Shown in pieces: positions 41,265 to 49,852 of a stretch of DNA of 53,323 bases; the first letter of the stretch is position 1, and each line of letters opens with the position of its first letter. The notes below the pieces were generated by a model. It was not told the DNA's origin, did not search any database, and worked only from the letters and a program-made list of their open reading frames with translations. Made by a program: the position numbers and the translations under genes. Location: positions 1-53,323 of the forward strand of contig CACYCE010000017.1 in the NCBI GenBank assembly GCA_902772915.1, read 5' to 3'. This stretch comes from an uncultured Erysipelotrichaceae bacterium (GTDB lineage: Bacteria > Bacillota_I > Bacilli_A > RFN20 > CAG-288).

Positions 41265-42623
41265 ATGAGAAAAAAAATTAACGAAATTGTAATTGAAGTC
41301 GAACCTATCAAATTGGATGATAATGGGAGAGGTATCTTCTATTATGACAATTCGACTTTTTTCGTTCCTAATTTACTACCTTCAGAAAAAGGTCAAGTAA
41401 AAATTTTTAAAATAAAAGATAAATATATCAAAGATGCAAAATTAATTAAAAGATTAACTTCCTCTTCTAATAGAACTACTCCTATTTGTCCTATATATGA
41501 AAAGTGTGGAGGATGTTCTTTAATGCATTTAAATTATCAAGCTCAACTTGACTATAAAAGACAGAAAGTGGAAAATCTTCTCCATAAATTCGCTTCGATC
41601 GACATTAAAGTTCAACCTACTATAGGCATGGAAAATCCTTATAGATTCAGAAACAAAGTTCAAGTTCCTTTTAGAAAAGAAAAAGGTAAAGTCGTCTATG
41701 GCTTTTTTGAAGAAAATACTCACAATGTCATTCCTTCTTCCGATTGTTTAATCGAATCTAAAAGGGCGTGTGACATTTTAAAATACATTAAATCTCTGAT
41801 GGTTAAATACGACATTGAACCTTACCAAGAAGATTCTTCTAAAGGTTTAATTCGTCACGTTCTAATTAAAGAATCTCTCCACTTTAATGAAATTATGGTA
41901 GTGCTAGTTACCACTAAGAAAGAAATGTACGCCAAGACGAATTTTGCTAGGATGTTAGTTAAAAAATTCCCTGAGATTACTACTGTAGTTCAAAATATCA
42001 ATCCTCGCCATACTAACGTAATTTTAGGAGAGGAAGAAGAGATACTTTATGGTACAGGTAAAATTAAAGATTCCATATTTGGTATTAAATTTTTAATATC
42101 CGCTAAATCCTTCTATCAAACTAATCCTATTCAAGTTGAAAAACTATATTCTAAAGCTATTGAATACGCTAACTTAACAGGGAAAGAAAATGTTTTAGAT
42201 GCCTATTCAGGAACCGGAACTATAGGTATATGTGCTTCTAAAAACGCCAAGCATGTAACTTGTGTAGAAATTGTCGATTCTTCAGTAAAAGACGCCAGAA
42301 AAAACGGTCAAATCAACAATATTAATAATGTTACCTTCATCAAAGATGACTGTACAAAATGGATGTTAAATAACAAAGACAATGTTAATTTTGACGTGGT
42401 CTTTATGGATCCTCCTAGAAAAGGTTCTACTAAAGAGTTTTTAAATGCTTTAAAAGAAATAAAACCTAGAAGAGTAGTCTACGTATCTTGTGATGCTGTG
42501 ACTTTAGCTAGAGATTTACAATTGTTAAAAGATACCTTTGATGTTGTAGAAGTTACCCCTTGTGATATGTTCCCTCATACGGCACACGTTGAAACAGTTG
42601 TTCTCTTGCAATTAAAGGCATAA
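41265..42623 (+). CDS. RNA m5U methyltransferase, TrmA/RlmD family
   Basis: A 452-residue class I methyltransferase. An N-terminal TRAM domain (about 1-62) precedes the iron-sulfur Cys cluster CPIYEKCGGC (residues about 73-83). Then come the SAM site VLDAYSGTGTIGICA, VFMDPPRKG and the catalytic Cys in VVYVSCDAVTLARDL. It methylates U747/U1939-type positions of 23S rRNA or U54 of tRNA. There is no Shine-Dalgarno; TATAAG lies three bases from ATG. Last core gene before the accessory region. Confidence 0.9.
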   Translation: MRKKINEIVIEVEPIKLDDNGRGIFYYDNSTFFVPNLLPSEKGQVKIFKIKDKYIKDAKLIKRLTSSSNRTTPICPIYEKCGGCSLMHLNYQAQLDYKRQKVENLLHKFASIDIKVQPTIGMENPYRFRNKVQVPFRKEKGKVVYGFFEENTHNVIPSSDCLIESKRACDILKYIKSLMVKYDIEPYQEDSSKGLIRHVLIKESLHFNEIMVVLVTTKKEMYAKTNFARMLVKKFPEITTVVQNINPRHTNVILGEEEEILYGTGKIKDSIFGIKFLISAKSFYQTNPIQVEKLYSKAIEYANLTGKENVLDAYSGTGTIGICASKNAKHVTCVEIVDSSVKDARKNGQINNINNVTFIKDDCTKWMLNNKDNVNFDVVFMDPPRKGSTKEFLNALKEIKPRRVVYVSCDAVTLARDLQLLKDTFDVVEVTPCDMFPHTAHVETVVLLQLKA

Positions 42624-42780
42624 AAACATATAAAAGGGGTCCCTTTTGTTATAAAAGTAGTCTTTTTTGACTTAGGCGTTAGGTCGTATTTGTTGACTCC
42701 ATGACTACAAAAGTTGTCGTAAATGACTATTTTTCTCTTTTGACAGATGATAATATTTTAGTGTTGAAAGGAACAAACGT
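42624..42780 (+). promoter_or_regulatory. Island-boundary gap with candidate operators
   Basis: The gap contains a near-palindrome AAAAGGGGTCCCTTTT soon after the methyltransferase stop (possible terminator). GTCGTA-TTTG-TTGAC and GTCGTAAATGAC are related direct repeats starting at 42683 and 42716, 33 bp apart. A TTGACA and TAATAT-like boxes lie before the XRE gene. These repeats are candidate operators for the XRE protein. Confidence 0.4.
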
Positions 42781-43857
42781 ATGTCAGATTTGCGTAAAAA
42801 CATCCACCGATACATGGATATTAAACAAATAAAGTATTATTCAGATTTATTAGTCATGATTGGAAAAGAATTAAAGGTAAGCAATCCTTATACTTTTGCT
42901 GAAAAAGAAAAATCAAACTTTTCAAAAATGCTAAAAGAAGAAAGGCCATTAAAACACGAATATATCATTCCTTTAGAAAAAATCTTTGGTGTATCGATGG
43001 CTAGATTAATGGATGATGGTGCATATGCATTGCCATTAAACAAAGAAGACATGCCATATGTAAAAGGATTTAGATATTACGCATACAAGGACGATTCCAA
43101 TTTATACGAAAACGAGTTTGAAAAAACCATGATTACTAACGAAGGATACCCAACGATTTGTAATTCAGATGAGTTTAATAAAATGTTTCTTGATTATGTT
43201 GTTGAGTATAGATCAATTAATGCACTAAGATTTTTACTACATAAACATAATTTAAAACCTTGTTTTGGTTCACGTAATTCTTATCAAATAGATGGAAGAT
43301 ATAACATTTTCACTACAATGGATAATCAATTACTTAATATGGCTATACAAGAAGATGATGTTGAATTATTTGATGCTCTTTTTAATCCATTTGAAACATG
43401 CATTGCATACAGAACTGCATGGGAGCAATTAAGAATAGAACTAGAAACGTATGAATTTATTTTAAATAGTGACAAGGTTTTTAATTCACTATTTAGTCCA
43501 AAATCTCTCCCGTACAAATATGTAAATAATGGAATTGTGGGGCATGATGATGAATATATTGAGTTACTAAACCCGTTTTTAACCGAGTGTCTAAACTATG
43601 CTCTAAGTAGATTGGATAAACATAAGGAAAGAGCCAAACAAATATTGAATTTCGGTGTTGAATATAACAAGCGTGTTCTTGAAAAGTCAGGGATAGATTT
43701 TAATTCTCTTCAAGTTAGGAAATATGGGAACGTATATTTTGGTGGTGAATATGAGTTAATCACAAATATTATTTTCCCAGAATATTCCATTGATGATCCT
43801 GAACTTATCGAAATATATAAGAAATTAACTCTACCTAAATTTATTAGGAGGGCATAA
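42781..43857 (+). CDS. XRE-type HTH regulator with unknown C-terminal domain
   Basis: A 358-residue protein. Residues about 10-75 look like an XRE helix-turn-helix (NFSKMLKEERPLKHEYIIPL, EKIFGVSMARLMD). The remaining 280 residues are not recognised; INALRFLLHKHN and LLNMAIQEDDVELFDALF have an ankyrin-like helical rhythm. AAAGGA lies 8 bases before the ATG. It ends 2 bases before the next gene, as in antitoxin-toxin or regulator-effector pairs. Ala and Ser codons end in A more often than in the core genes. Confidence 0.6.
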   Translation: MSDLRKNIHRYMDIKQIKYYSDLLVMIGKELKVSNPYTFAEKEKSNFSKMLKEERPLKHEYIIPLEKIFGVSMARLMDDGAYALPLNKEDMPYVKGFRYYAYKDDSNLYENEFEKTMITNEGYPTICNSDEFNKMFLDYVVEYRSINALRFLLHKHNLKPCFGSRNSYQIDGRYNIFTTMDNQLLNMAIQEDDVELFDALFNPFETCIAYRTAWEQLRIELETYEFILNSDKVFNSLFSPKSLPYKYVNNGIVGHDDEYIELLNPFLTECLNYALSRLDKHKERAKQILNFGVEYNKRVLEKSGIDFNSLQVRKYGNVYFGGEYELITNIIFPEYSIDDPELIEIYKKLTLPKFIRRA

Positions 43858-43859
43858 AA

Positions 43860-45239
43860 ATGGCATTAAAAACATTTAATCAAGCTGTAAGTATTGCATT
43901 TGCTTTACCTGACACTACAACAAAATTAATAAAAACTTCACTAATAGGGTTATGCAGCGATGTGGATAGATATTTTAGGGTCACTTTCGGTGTCGACATG
44001 TATAAAGAAGTAAATGAAAGAGATTTTAATAAAATCAAAGGTGTGTTCCCAAACTTTAGATTGTTAAATTTAGAACAGTTTAATCGTTTGCTATTCACTT
44101 TTATAAGCATTAGAGATTTATCTGCGCATTTATTCTTAAATAAGCCAATTTATTTAGATGATGATCTAAAGGAATTTATTAAAGGGTTGGTTGATTCTCC
44201 ATATTCTTTAGCAAACGGCAAGGAAGCGACTCTTTTTGGTATTATCTGTGTTGTATTGTTATTCAGTCAGAACTATCAACTTTGGTATCTTAATACTGGA
44301 ATAATGAGACATACCATCTTTTCAGAAATTCAGAAAAACTCGATAGCTCAATTTCAGCAAGATTTTCAAAAGAAATATAGTGTATTAGTTGGAATTGGTA
44401 AGCCGTGCCGACCAGAGGAATATTTGTTTTTTACAAAGAATGGCATCACATTCTTCGTCGAGGAAGTCAAAAAAACTCTGACCAGATTAATCTTTGACTT
44501 TGAGGAATTTCCTGGAAAGAAACAAAAGATGTCTTCTCGTGCATCCAATATAAAAATAATGCTGAATAAATATGATTGCCTAAAAGATAAGCAAAACCTT
44601 ATTGAGCGCATATGCATTTTAAGGAATTGCTGGTTACACGGATATAGATTATTTGATCATATCAAGGTTGGCGATAAGGAATTTGATTTTGATTTTAATT
44701 ATCTATTTGAAATACTAATTGATATTAAGAATGCTTTTGCTGGCACACCTAGATCATACGAAATTTTAAGCGATATAAGTAGATGTGGGTCAAGCATGAT
44801 TGATTTCTATACTTTAAGAAACATTGAAATTTCTTATAAGATTTTAGATTCAAAACTATTTGAACAAGGAAAAATCAATGAAAGAATCACGAAATCGGTG
44901 ACCGCTTATCAGCGAGCTATGTCGGCCGAAGTTTGGTTCTATAATGGTGCTAAATCACTAATGCACGGAAACAACAAAACATGGTATTTAGCAGCAAATA
45001 AATTTAAAGATAAGAAAGAAAGAGTATTAAAAGGCGATAGAATTGAGGTATACAAATTTTCGTCGGACAATGGATTTGATATCGGAAGTGTACATATAGA
45101 TAACAATGAAATGGTGTTAACTAATATTGATTGTCCTATTGAAGACCAATTAACTATCAACGGTAAATATTTAGAAGACTATAAGGAAAAAATCGCAGAT
45201 GCTTATGGAATATTCGATATCTATATAATTAATCTTTAA
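43860..45239 (+). CDS. Unknown protein with two RX4H (HEPN-like) motifs
   Basis: A 459-residue soluble, mostly helical protein of no known family. Two RX4H motifs stand out: R85-DLSA-H90 in SIRDLSAHLF and R255-NCWL-H260 in ILRNCWLHGYRLF. The LRNxxxHG form is typical of HEPN ribonuclease active sites, found in many toxins and abortive-infection proteins. The C-terminal 60 residues look beta-rich. GGAGG is in the end of the XRE gene; spacing is 2 bases. The pair could be a regulated RNase effector module; the HEPN call is by motif only. Confidence 0.5.
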   Translation: MALKTFNQAVSIAFALPDTTTKLIKTSLIGLCSDVDRYFRVTFGVDMYKEVNERDFNKIKGVFPNFRLLNLEQFNRLLFTFISIRDLSAHLFLNKPIYLDDDLKEFIKGLVDSPYSLANGKEATLFGIICVVLLFSQNYQLWYLNTGIMRHTIFSEIQKNSIAQFQQDFQKKYSVLVGIGKPCRPEEYLFFTKNGITFFVEEVKKTLTRLIFDFEEFPGKKQKMSSRASNIKIMLNKYDCLKDKQNLIERICILRNCWLHGYRLFDHIKVGDKEFDFDFNYLFEILIDIKNAFAGTPRSYEILSDISRCGSSMIDFYTLRNIEISYKILDSKLFEQGKINERITKSVTAYQRAMSAEVWFYNGAKSLMHGNNKTWYLAANKFKDKKERVLKGDRIEVYKFSSDNGFDIGSVHIDNNEMVLTNIDCPIEDQLTINGKYLEDYKEKIADAYGIFDIYIINL

Positions 45240-45254
45240 AACAGGAGGAAGAAT

Positions 45255-46322
45255 ATGAATTTGAAGAAGATTATAGCGTTAACTTTTGCTCCAGCCATTC
45301 TACTAAGATGCTTAGTAGGTTGCTCTAAAAATGGTGATACTGGTAATGAATCTATTACTATAGTTGATATGGAAGGGAATAATGTTACTGTATCCAAAAA
45401 TGTTAAAAAAATCGCATGCATTTCGCAATCTGCCACAGATCTTATGATTGCCTTTGGATTAGGTGACAAGATTGTTGGAACATATCGTTCCTTCACTTAT
45501 AACAAATGGGCTGCAGAGATATATCCAAATGCCGCAAACTATAAAGCTTATTCTTATAGTGTTTCAGCTGAAGAATTACTCGCAGATGATATTGATTTAG
45601 TTATTATTCAAGATACAGAGAACGCCCAATCATTTAGAAATGCAGGGATTCCAGTGATAGCTGTTCATCAATATTCTCCAACTGGAGTTTTTGATGATGA
45701 GGTATATGATGTTGCAAGGATACTTGGACAATTATTCCCGGAAGTGAAATCAAAGGCTGATGCTTGGATTAAGGATGTTAAAGACGCAATTAGCGACATA
45801 CAAACGAAATGTGGAACAGTTAATAGTGAAAATGCAGTTTACTATGTAAATGGTGAAAAATCAAAAGGTCTCTATTACTCTGATGGCGGCAATTCAATGA
45901 TTTCGAGAATCTATGATGTTGCCAACGTTAGATTAGCTACAGAGAAATATGAAGTTATAAATGTTCATAAAGTATCTGATGAAGAAATGGTTGATTTAAA
46001 TCCATACGCAATGATGATTGGTGGAGCATATCAAAATAATCTTGTTGACGAATTGAATAATTCTCCAGTTTGGTCAACGCTTGATTGCAATACCAATAAT
46101 CGTGTGTACCGCATACCAGTTTGTATGGTTGGTATTGAAAATGTCAGTGCTGAAACACCATTAATGCTTAAATTCACCGCATCATTATTCAATGAATATG
46201 AGTTTGATTTAAAAACTGAAATGAAATCTAACATTAAAAAATACTTTAACTACGATCTAAGCGACGATGATGTTACAAATATGTCACAAGGTTTAGATAA
46301 AGATGGCCATAGGATGGTTTAA
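45255..46322 (+). CDS. ABC importer substrate-binding lipoprotein (Fe/B12 class)
   Basis: A 355-residue lipoprotein with lipobox LVGC (Cys about 23) and the FecB/BtuF-type fold: ITIVDMEGNNVTVSKNVKKI, ACISQSATDLMIAFGLGDKI and DIDLVIIQDTENAQSFRNAGIPV. It should capture an iron-siderophore, heme or cobalamin. AGGAGG precedes ATG, 15 bases after the HEPN-like gene. It is followed by its permease and ATPase with overlaps, one operon. Confidence 0.85.
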   Translation: MNLKKIIALTFAPAILLRCLVGCSKNGDTGNESITIVDMEGNNVTVSKNVKKIACISQSATDLMIAFGLGDKIVGTYRSFTYNKWAAEIYPNAANYKAYSYSVSAEELLADDIDLVIIQDTENAQSFRNAGIPVIAVHQYSPTGVFDDEVYDVARILGQLFPEVKSKADAWIKDVKDAISDIQTKCGTVNSENAVYYVNGEKSKGLYYSDGGNSMISRIYDVANVRLATEKYEVINVHKVSDEEMVDLNPYAMMIGGAYQNNLVDELNNSPVWSTLDCNTNNRVYRIPVCMVGIENVSAETPLMLKFTASLFNEYEFDLKTEMKSNIKKYFNYDLSDDDVTNMSQGLDKDGHRMV

Positions 46323-47326
46323 TGAAAGCCAAAAGAAATAAGAAATTTATCATTACCTTAATCGTGCTTAGCGCGATTTTGGTCGTTTTATTCTTTACAT
46401 CTATGTGCCTTGGAAGATATCCAGTTTCCATAGGTGATGTTTTCAAGTTCTTCACTTTCCAAACTATTGATAATACTTCCGAAAAGGTTATTGAATATCT
46501 AAGACTGCCAAGAACTTTAATAGCTCTTCTTATCGGTTGCTCGCTTGCAGTAAGTGGTGCGATATATCAAAGCGCGTTCAATAATAAGTTGGTGTCACCA
46601 GATTTGTTAGGTGTCTCAAGTGGGGCGAGCGTTGGAGCTTGCTTGGCGATCCTTATTGGCTTCTCAAGTGCATTAATTAGTGTATTTGCATTTATTTTTG
46701 GCTTTGCTGCTGTTGCTTTAACTTTGTTAATATCAAAGACGTTTAGAAACAAATCAAACATAATATTGATTCTATGCGGATTAGCTGTTGGAGGATTGAT
46801 GTCATCGCTTGTGGGATTGATGAAATACCTCGCTGATAACGAGATGAAATTGGCAGAAATGACATTCTGGCTTCTAGGAGACCTGTCAAAGGCAACAATT
46901 AAAGACTTCTGGATTATGCTTCCGGTTACAGTTGTTGATTGCGCTTTGGCTATACTTCTTTCTTGGAGATTGAATATTATCTCGTTAGGCGCCAAGGAAT
47001 CTAAAACATTGGGCGTTAATTACAAGTTAACAATGGCTTTGCTAATAGTTGTTGCAACATCGCTCACAGCTGTTTCTGTAGCTATAGGAGGAACAATTGG
47101 ATGGATTGGATTGGTTATTCCAAATATCGTTAGATTGTTCGTTGGCAGCAATAATAAGAAAGTTATTCCGATATCTATTTTGCTGGGATCAATCATGATG
47201 ATAGTGGTTGATACAATTGCAAGAAGTATTGCCCCGAACGAGATTCCACTTAGTATCATTACAGGCATACTTGGAACACCTGTATTTATCTATGCAATAT
47301 TTAAGAGAAGGAGGGAAATTCAATGA
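46322..47326 (+). CDS. FecCD-type ABC importer permease
   Basis: A 334-residue membrane permease with about ten helices, of the FecCD/BtuC family. Seen: YLRLPRTLIALLIGCSLAVS, SPDLLGVSSGASVGACLAI, GWIGLVIPNIVRLFVG and the C-terminal GILGTPVFIYAIFKRR. Its ATG overlaps the substrate-binding gene stop (TAATG), and its end overlaps the ATPase gene by 4 bases. Confidence 0.92.
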   Translation: MKAKRNKKFIITLIVLSAILVVLFFTSMCLGRYPVSIGDVFKFFTFQTIDNTSEKVIEYLRLPRTLIALLIGCSLAVSGAIYQSAFNNKLVSPDLLGVSSGASVGACLAILIGFSSALISVFAFIFGFAAVALTLLISKTFRNKSNIILILCGLAVGGLMSSLVGLMKYLADNEMKLAEMTFWLLGDLSKATIKDFWIMLPVTVVDCALAILLSWRLNIISLGAKESKTLGVNYKLTMALLIVVATSLTAVSVAIGGTIGWIGLVIPNIVRLFVGSNNKKVIPISILLGSIMMIVVDTIARSIAPNEIPLSIITGILGTPVFIYAIFKRRREIQ

Positions 47327-48069
47327 GTAACATTATTGAAGTTAAGAATCTTTCTTTTGGTTATGACAAAACAAAAAAAGTATTAGATGATCTGTCTATT
47401 TCATTTATTGAAGGAAGAATTATTGCGTTGATAGGGCGAAATGGTAGTGGTAAGTCAACATTCCTTGATTGCGTTTTAGGGATAAATGAGTACGATGGAG
47501 AAATATTAATAAGCGAACAAAATATAAAAGAGCTATCTTCAAAAGAATATGCTAAGTACGTTTCTTTTATTCCTCAAAGCGTTCAAATTAATATCGATTT
47601 CTCGATAAGAGACTTTATTTCTTTTGGCAGAAACCCACATGTTGGATTTGGCCTTTCAATAGATGCAAGCGATTACCAAAAAATAGATGAAAGCGCAGAA
47701 AAGTGTGGAATTAAAGAGTTGCTCGATAAGAGCATTAACAAAGTAAGTGGCGGTGAAAGACAACTTGCGTTTATAGCTCGCGCCTTGACTCAGGAAACTC
47801 CTATTATAATAATGGATGAACCAACTGCTTCCTTGGATTTTGGAAATCAGCAAAAATTGTTCAAGATTATGAAAGCGTTAGTTAAAGACGGCAAAACGAT
47901 TATATTTACAACTCATAATCCTAATCACTTAGTCAATTTAGACTGTGATATATATGCTGTTTCTAATGGCAAATTAAAAAAGATTGACGAGCTTAATAGC
48001 GAAACGGTAAGAGAAATATATGGTGATGAATTTGAACGTGATGGCAAATCGTTCTTGTTTAAATTATAA
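47323..48069 (+). CDS. ABC importer ATPase (FhuC/BtuD type)
   Basis: A 248-residue ATPase energising the FecCD permease. Walker A GRNGSGKST, Q-loop FIPQSV, signature VSGGERQLAFIARAL, Walker B PIIIMDEPTASLD and switch His in FTTHNPNHL. GGAGG precedes the ATG. Last gene of the five-gene run that begins with the XRE gene. Confidence 0.94.
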   Translation: MSNIIEVKNLSFGYDKTKKVLDDLSISFIEGRIIALIGRNGSGKSTFLDCVLGINEYDGEILISEQNIKELSSKEYAKYVSFIPQSVQINIDFSIRDFISFGRNPHVGFGLSIDASDYQKIDESAEKCGIKELLDKSINKVSGGERQLAFIARALTQETPIIIMDEPTASLDFGNQQKLFKIMKALVKDGKTIIFTTHNPNHLVNLDCDIYAVSNGKLKKIDELNSETVREIYGDEFERDGKSFLFKL

Positions 48070-48568
48070 AAAAACAATAGATATAAAATGAACTGTGCCC
48101 CAAATCCTGGACAATAGGAGGAGGGATACAGTTCAGATTGAATGGGCTTTTCTTTTTTTATACTTTTGTCAGCATTAAGTAATTTCAACTAAGGATTGTA
48201 ACGAAAAAACAAGATATCTTGGAAAACATATTTTAGGCATTTGTCAGCACTCAAACTCTATTTTTATAGTTACAACTATATTGAGCATAAAAACATATCA
48301 GCCAAAAACAAAATACTTAAAAATGTTCAAATGTGTTAAATGATTATCCTCAAATGTGTTAAATAAATATCATCAAATGTGTTAAATTTCATTAAAATAT
48401 TTTTTGAATAATGATGTAATATAAAAAAACCAACTCTCTATAAAAATCAAGTGGAAAGTTAGCTTTTTATTTTTATCACCCTCTCAACCCAGAATTTCCG
48501 CTTTACCCTTGAAGGCGGGAACATATCTTTACTTTAAATAGAAATATTTATGAGTTAAGATATTTGCA
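48070..48568. other. 500-bp non-coding stretch with repeats
   Basis: No gene is seen. It holds an 8-bp inverted repeat TGAACTGT/ACAGTTCA (48089-48096 and 48128-48135) around a segment reading GCCCCAAATCCTGGACA, reminiscent of an IS3-family end, then T-rich sequence. Further on are three perfect 15-bp direct repeats and an AT-rich leader. Probably a scar of mobile DNA. Confidence 0.4.
48327..48387 (+). repeat. Three perfect 15-bp direct repeats, 23-bp period
   Basis: TCAAATGTGTTAAAT occurs at 48327-48341, 48350-48364 and 48373-48387. The 8-base spacers differ. They could be terminal repeats of an IS21-type element, iterons, or binding sites for a regulator. Confidence 0.85.
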
Positions 48569-49294
48569 ATGGAAGACAGAGAACAATATTTAAAGGTTTT
48601 AGAGATAGCTCAGGAAATAAGTGATTACGGTCCAGCTATTGTTGATAACTTAAGAGTTACAGAAAAGAAGAGACTCTATTCTTTGATAGTAGAGTCATTT
48701 AGATCTTTTTCTGCTTTTTCTAGATTGATTAGAATGCACTTCTTAGTTCAAAGCAGTGCTGTTCTTAGATTGTTTGTTGAAGAAATATCTAAAGTAGTTA
48801 TCCTGGTTGAACACCCAGAACTATATGATACTTTCGTTAAACACTGCCAAGCTAGAGAAGAAGTAATGGACATGACTCAGAAGCAAAGAAAACTTAGAGT
48901 TATGGAAATCTTTGGTCTTAGTAAGAATCAATATGATAATGCCTTAGCGTACCTAGACTATGGTTGGATTAAACCAATCAGCAAAGAAGGCAAGTATGGA
49001 TACCACGAAATGCTTAAACTAGCATGTGTAGAAGGCAGCTCTGTTTTAAAATGGATCGATAATTTAGATCAATTCATTCATCAAAATATAGATTCGCACT
49101 CATTAACACCAGAGGGATTTGGTCTCTTTGAATTAGATAACATCTACTTTGGTTGTATTGCTTTTGAAAAGTTGTTTGTTGCTTTTCATAATCTTACCGG
49201 AAAAGAATTCGTTATTAAGGGAGAAAGATTATTTGAAGATAAGTTCTGGCCGGAGTACGAAAAAATGCTTAAACTAGGAGACACAATATATTAA
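48569..49294 (+). CDS. Hypothetical helical protein, 241 aa
   Basis: A 241-residue soluble, largely helical protein: VQSSAVLRLFVEEISKVVIL and HPELYDTFVKHCQAREEV recall the R-xxx-E helix pairs of DUF5677-like proteins, but I am not sure of this. TAAGAT lies seven bases before ATG with no Shine-Dalgarno, a possible leaderless start. Function unknown; it lies alone between repeats and the small HTH gene. Confidence 0.55.
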   Translation: MEDREQYLKVLEIAQEISDYGPAIVDNLRVTEKKRLYSLIVESFRSFSAFSRLIRMHFLVQSSAVLRLFVEEISKVVILVEHPELYDTFVKHCQAREEVMDMTQKQRKLRVMEIFGLSKNQYDNALAYLDYGWIKPISKEGKYGYHEMLKLACVEGSSVLKWIDNLDQFIHQNIDSHSLTPEGFGLFELDNIYFGCIAFEKLFVAFHNLTGKEFVIKGERLFEDKFWPEYEKMLKLGDTIY

Positions 49295-49360
49295 AATATT
49301 TGTGCTTTAACGCATTAGTTTACCGCTTGTTTCTATCGAACGTGGAGGAGGTAAATCAAT

Positions 49361-49564
49361 ATGCGAAAAAGCTACAAAACCTTCTCCTACAAGAATTTTC
49401 TTGAAGATTTAAGAGAAGAAATACGTTTTTCAAAATATACTCAAGAATCGATTGCTCTTAACCATCTTGATATGGCAAGAGAGACATTGTGTAGAAAACT
49501 CGCTAACGGTGATCTTACCGGAAGACAGTTATACACGATTCTAGTGTTGCTTGGAAAACTTTGA
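49361..49564 (+). CDS. Small HTH protein, 67 aa
   Basis: A 67-residue protein with a Cro/XRE-like helix-turn-helix: YTQESIALNHLDMARETLCR then KLANGDLTGRQLYTILVLLG. GGAGGAGG lies nine bases before ATG. Its TGA stop lies at the base of a strong terminator, so it is monocistronic. It may regulate the AAA+ protease operon that follows. Confidence 0.65.
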   Translation: MRKSYKTFSYKNFLEDLREEIRFSKYTQESIALNHLDMARETLCRKLANGDLTGRQLYTILVLLGKL

Positions 49565-49596
49565 CCTGCCAAACGATAGACCGGCAGGTCTTTTTT
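49563..49596 (+). terminator. Strong terminator of the small HTH gene
   Basis: GACCTGCC (49563-49570) pairs with GGCAGGTC (49583-49590) over 12 bases, followed by six Ts. Confidence 0.93.
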
Positions 49597-49616
49597 GTCG
49601 TTCTCAAAAATAGCCT

Positions 49617-49644
49617 AAATGTGATTTATATGTACGTCACATTT
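49617..49644. promoter_or_regulatory. Inverted repeat AAATGTGA-N12-TCACATTT
   Basis: A perfect 8-bp inverted repeat with a 12-base spacer in the gap (49565-49852) before the AAA+ protease. It may be an operator. The rest of the gap has a weak open frame without start signals. Confidence 0.4.
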
Positions 49645-49852
49645 TCTGACAAGAAAACTTCTTTTTCTTATATTGATGACGCTCGGTCTAGAAAGCCAGC
49701 AAAACTGTTCTTTGAAAACTTAAAACAAAAAGTGTCCTCGGTTCTTGAGTTTACAAGGATAAATATAAGAACTCTTGGGTTGTATGTTACCCATCATATG
49801 AACATTCCTTAAGCGAATACTTAGTGGTCAAACAACACAGAAAGGAAAATTT

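Noticed and set aside
48327-48387. Possible CRISPR array
   Set aside because: Repeats are only 15 bp with 8-base spacers, three copies, and no cas genes are near.
49561-49812. 83-aa open frame after the small HTH gene
   Set aside because: It starts inside a strong terminator, has no ribosome binding site, resembles no family, and crosses a clear inverted repeat.
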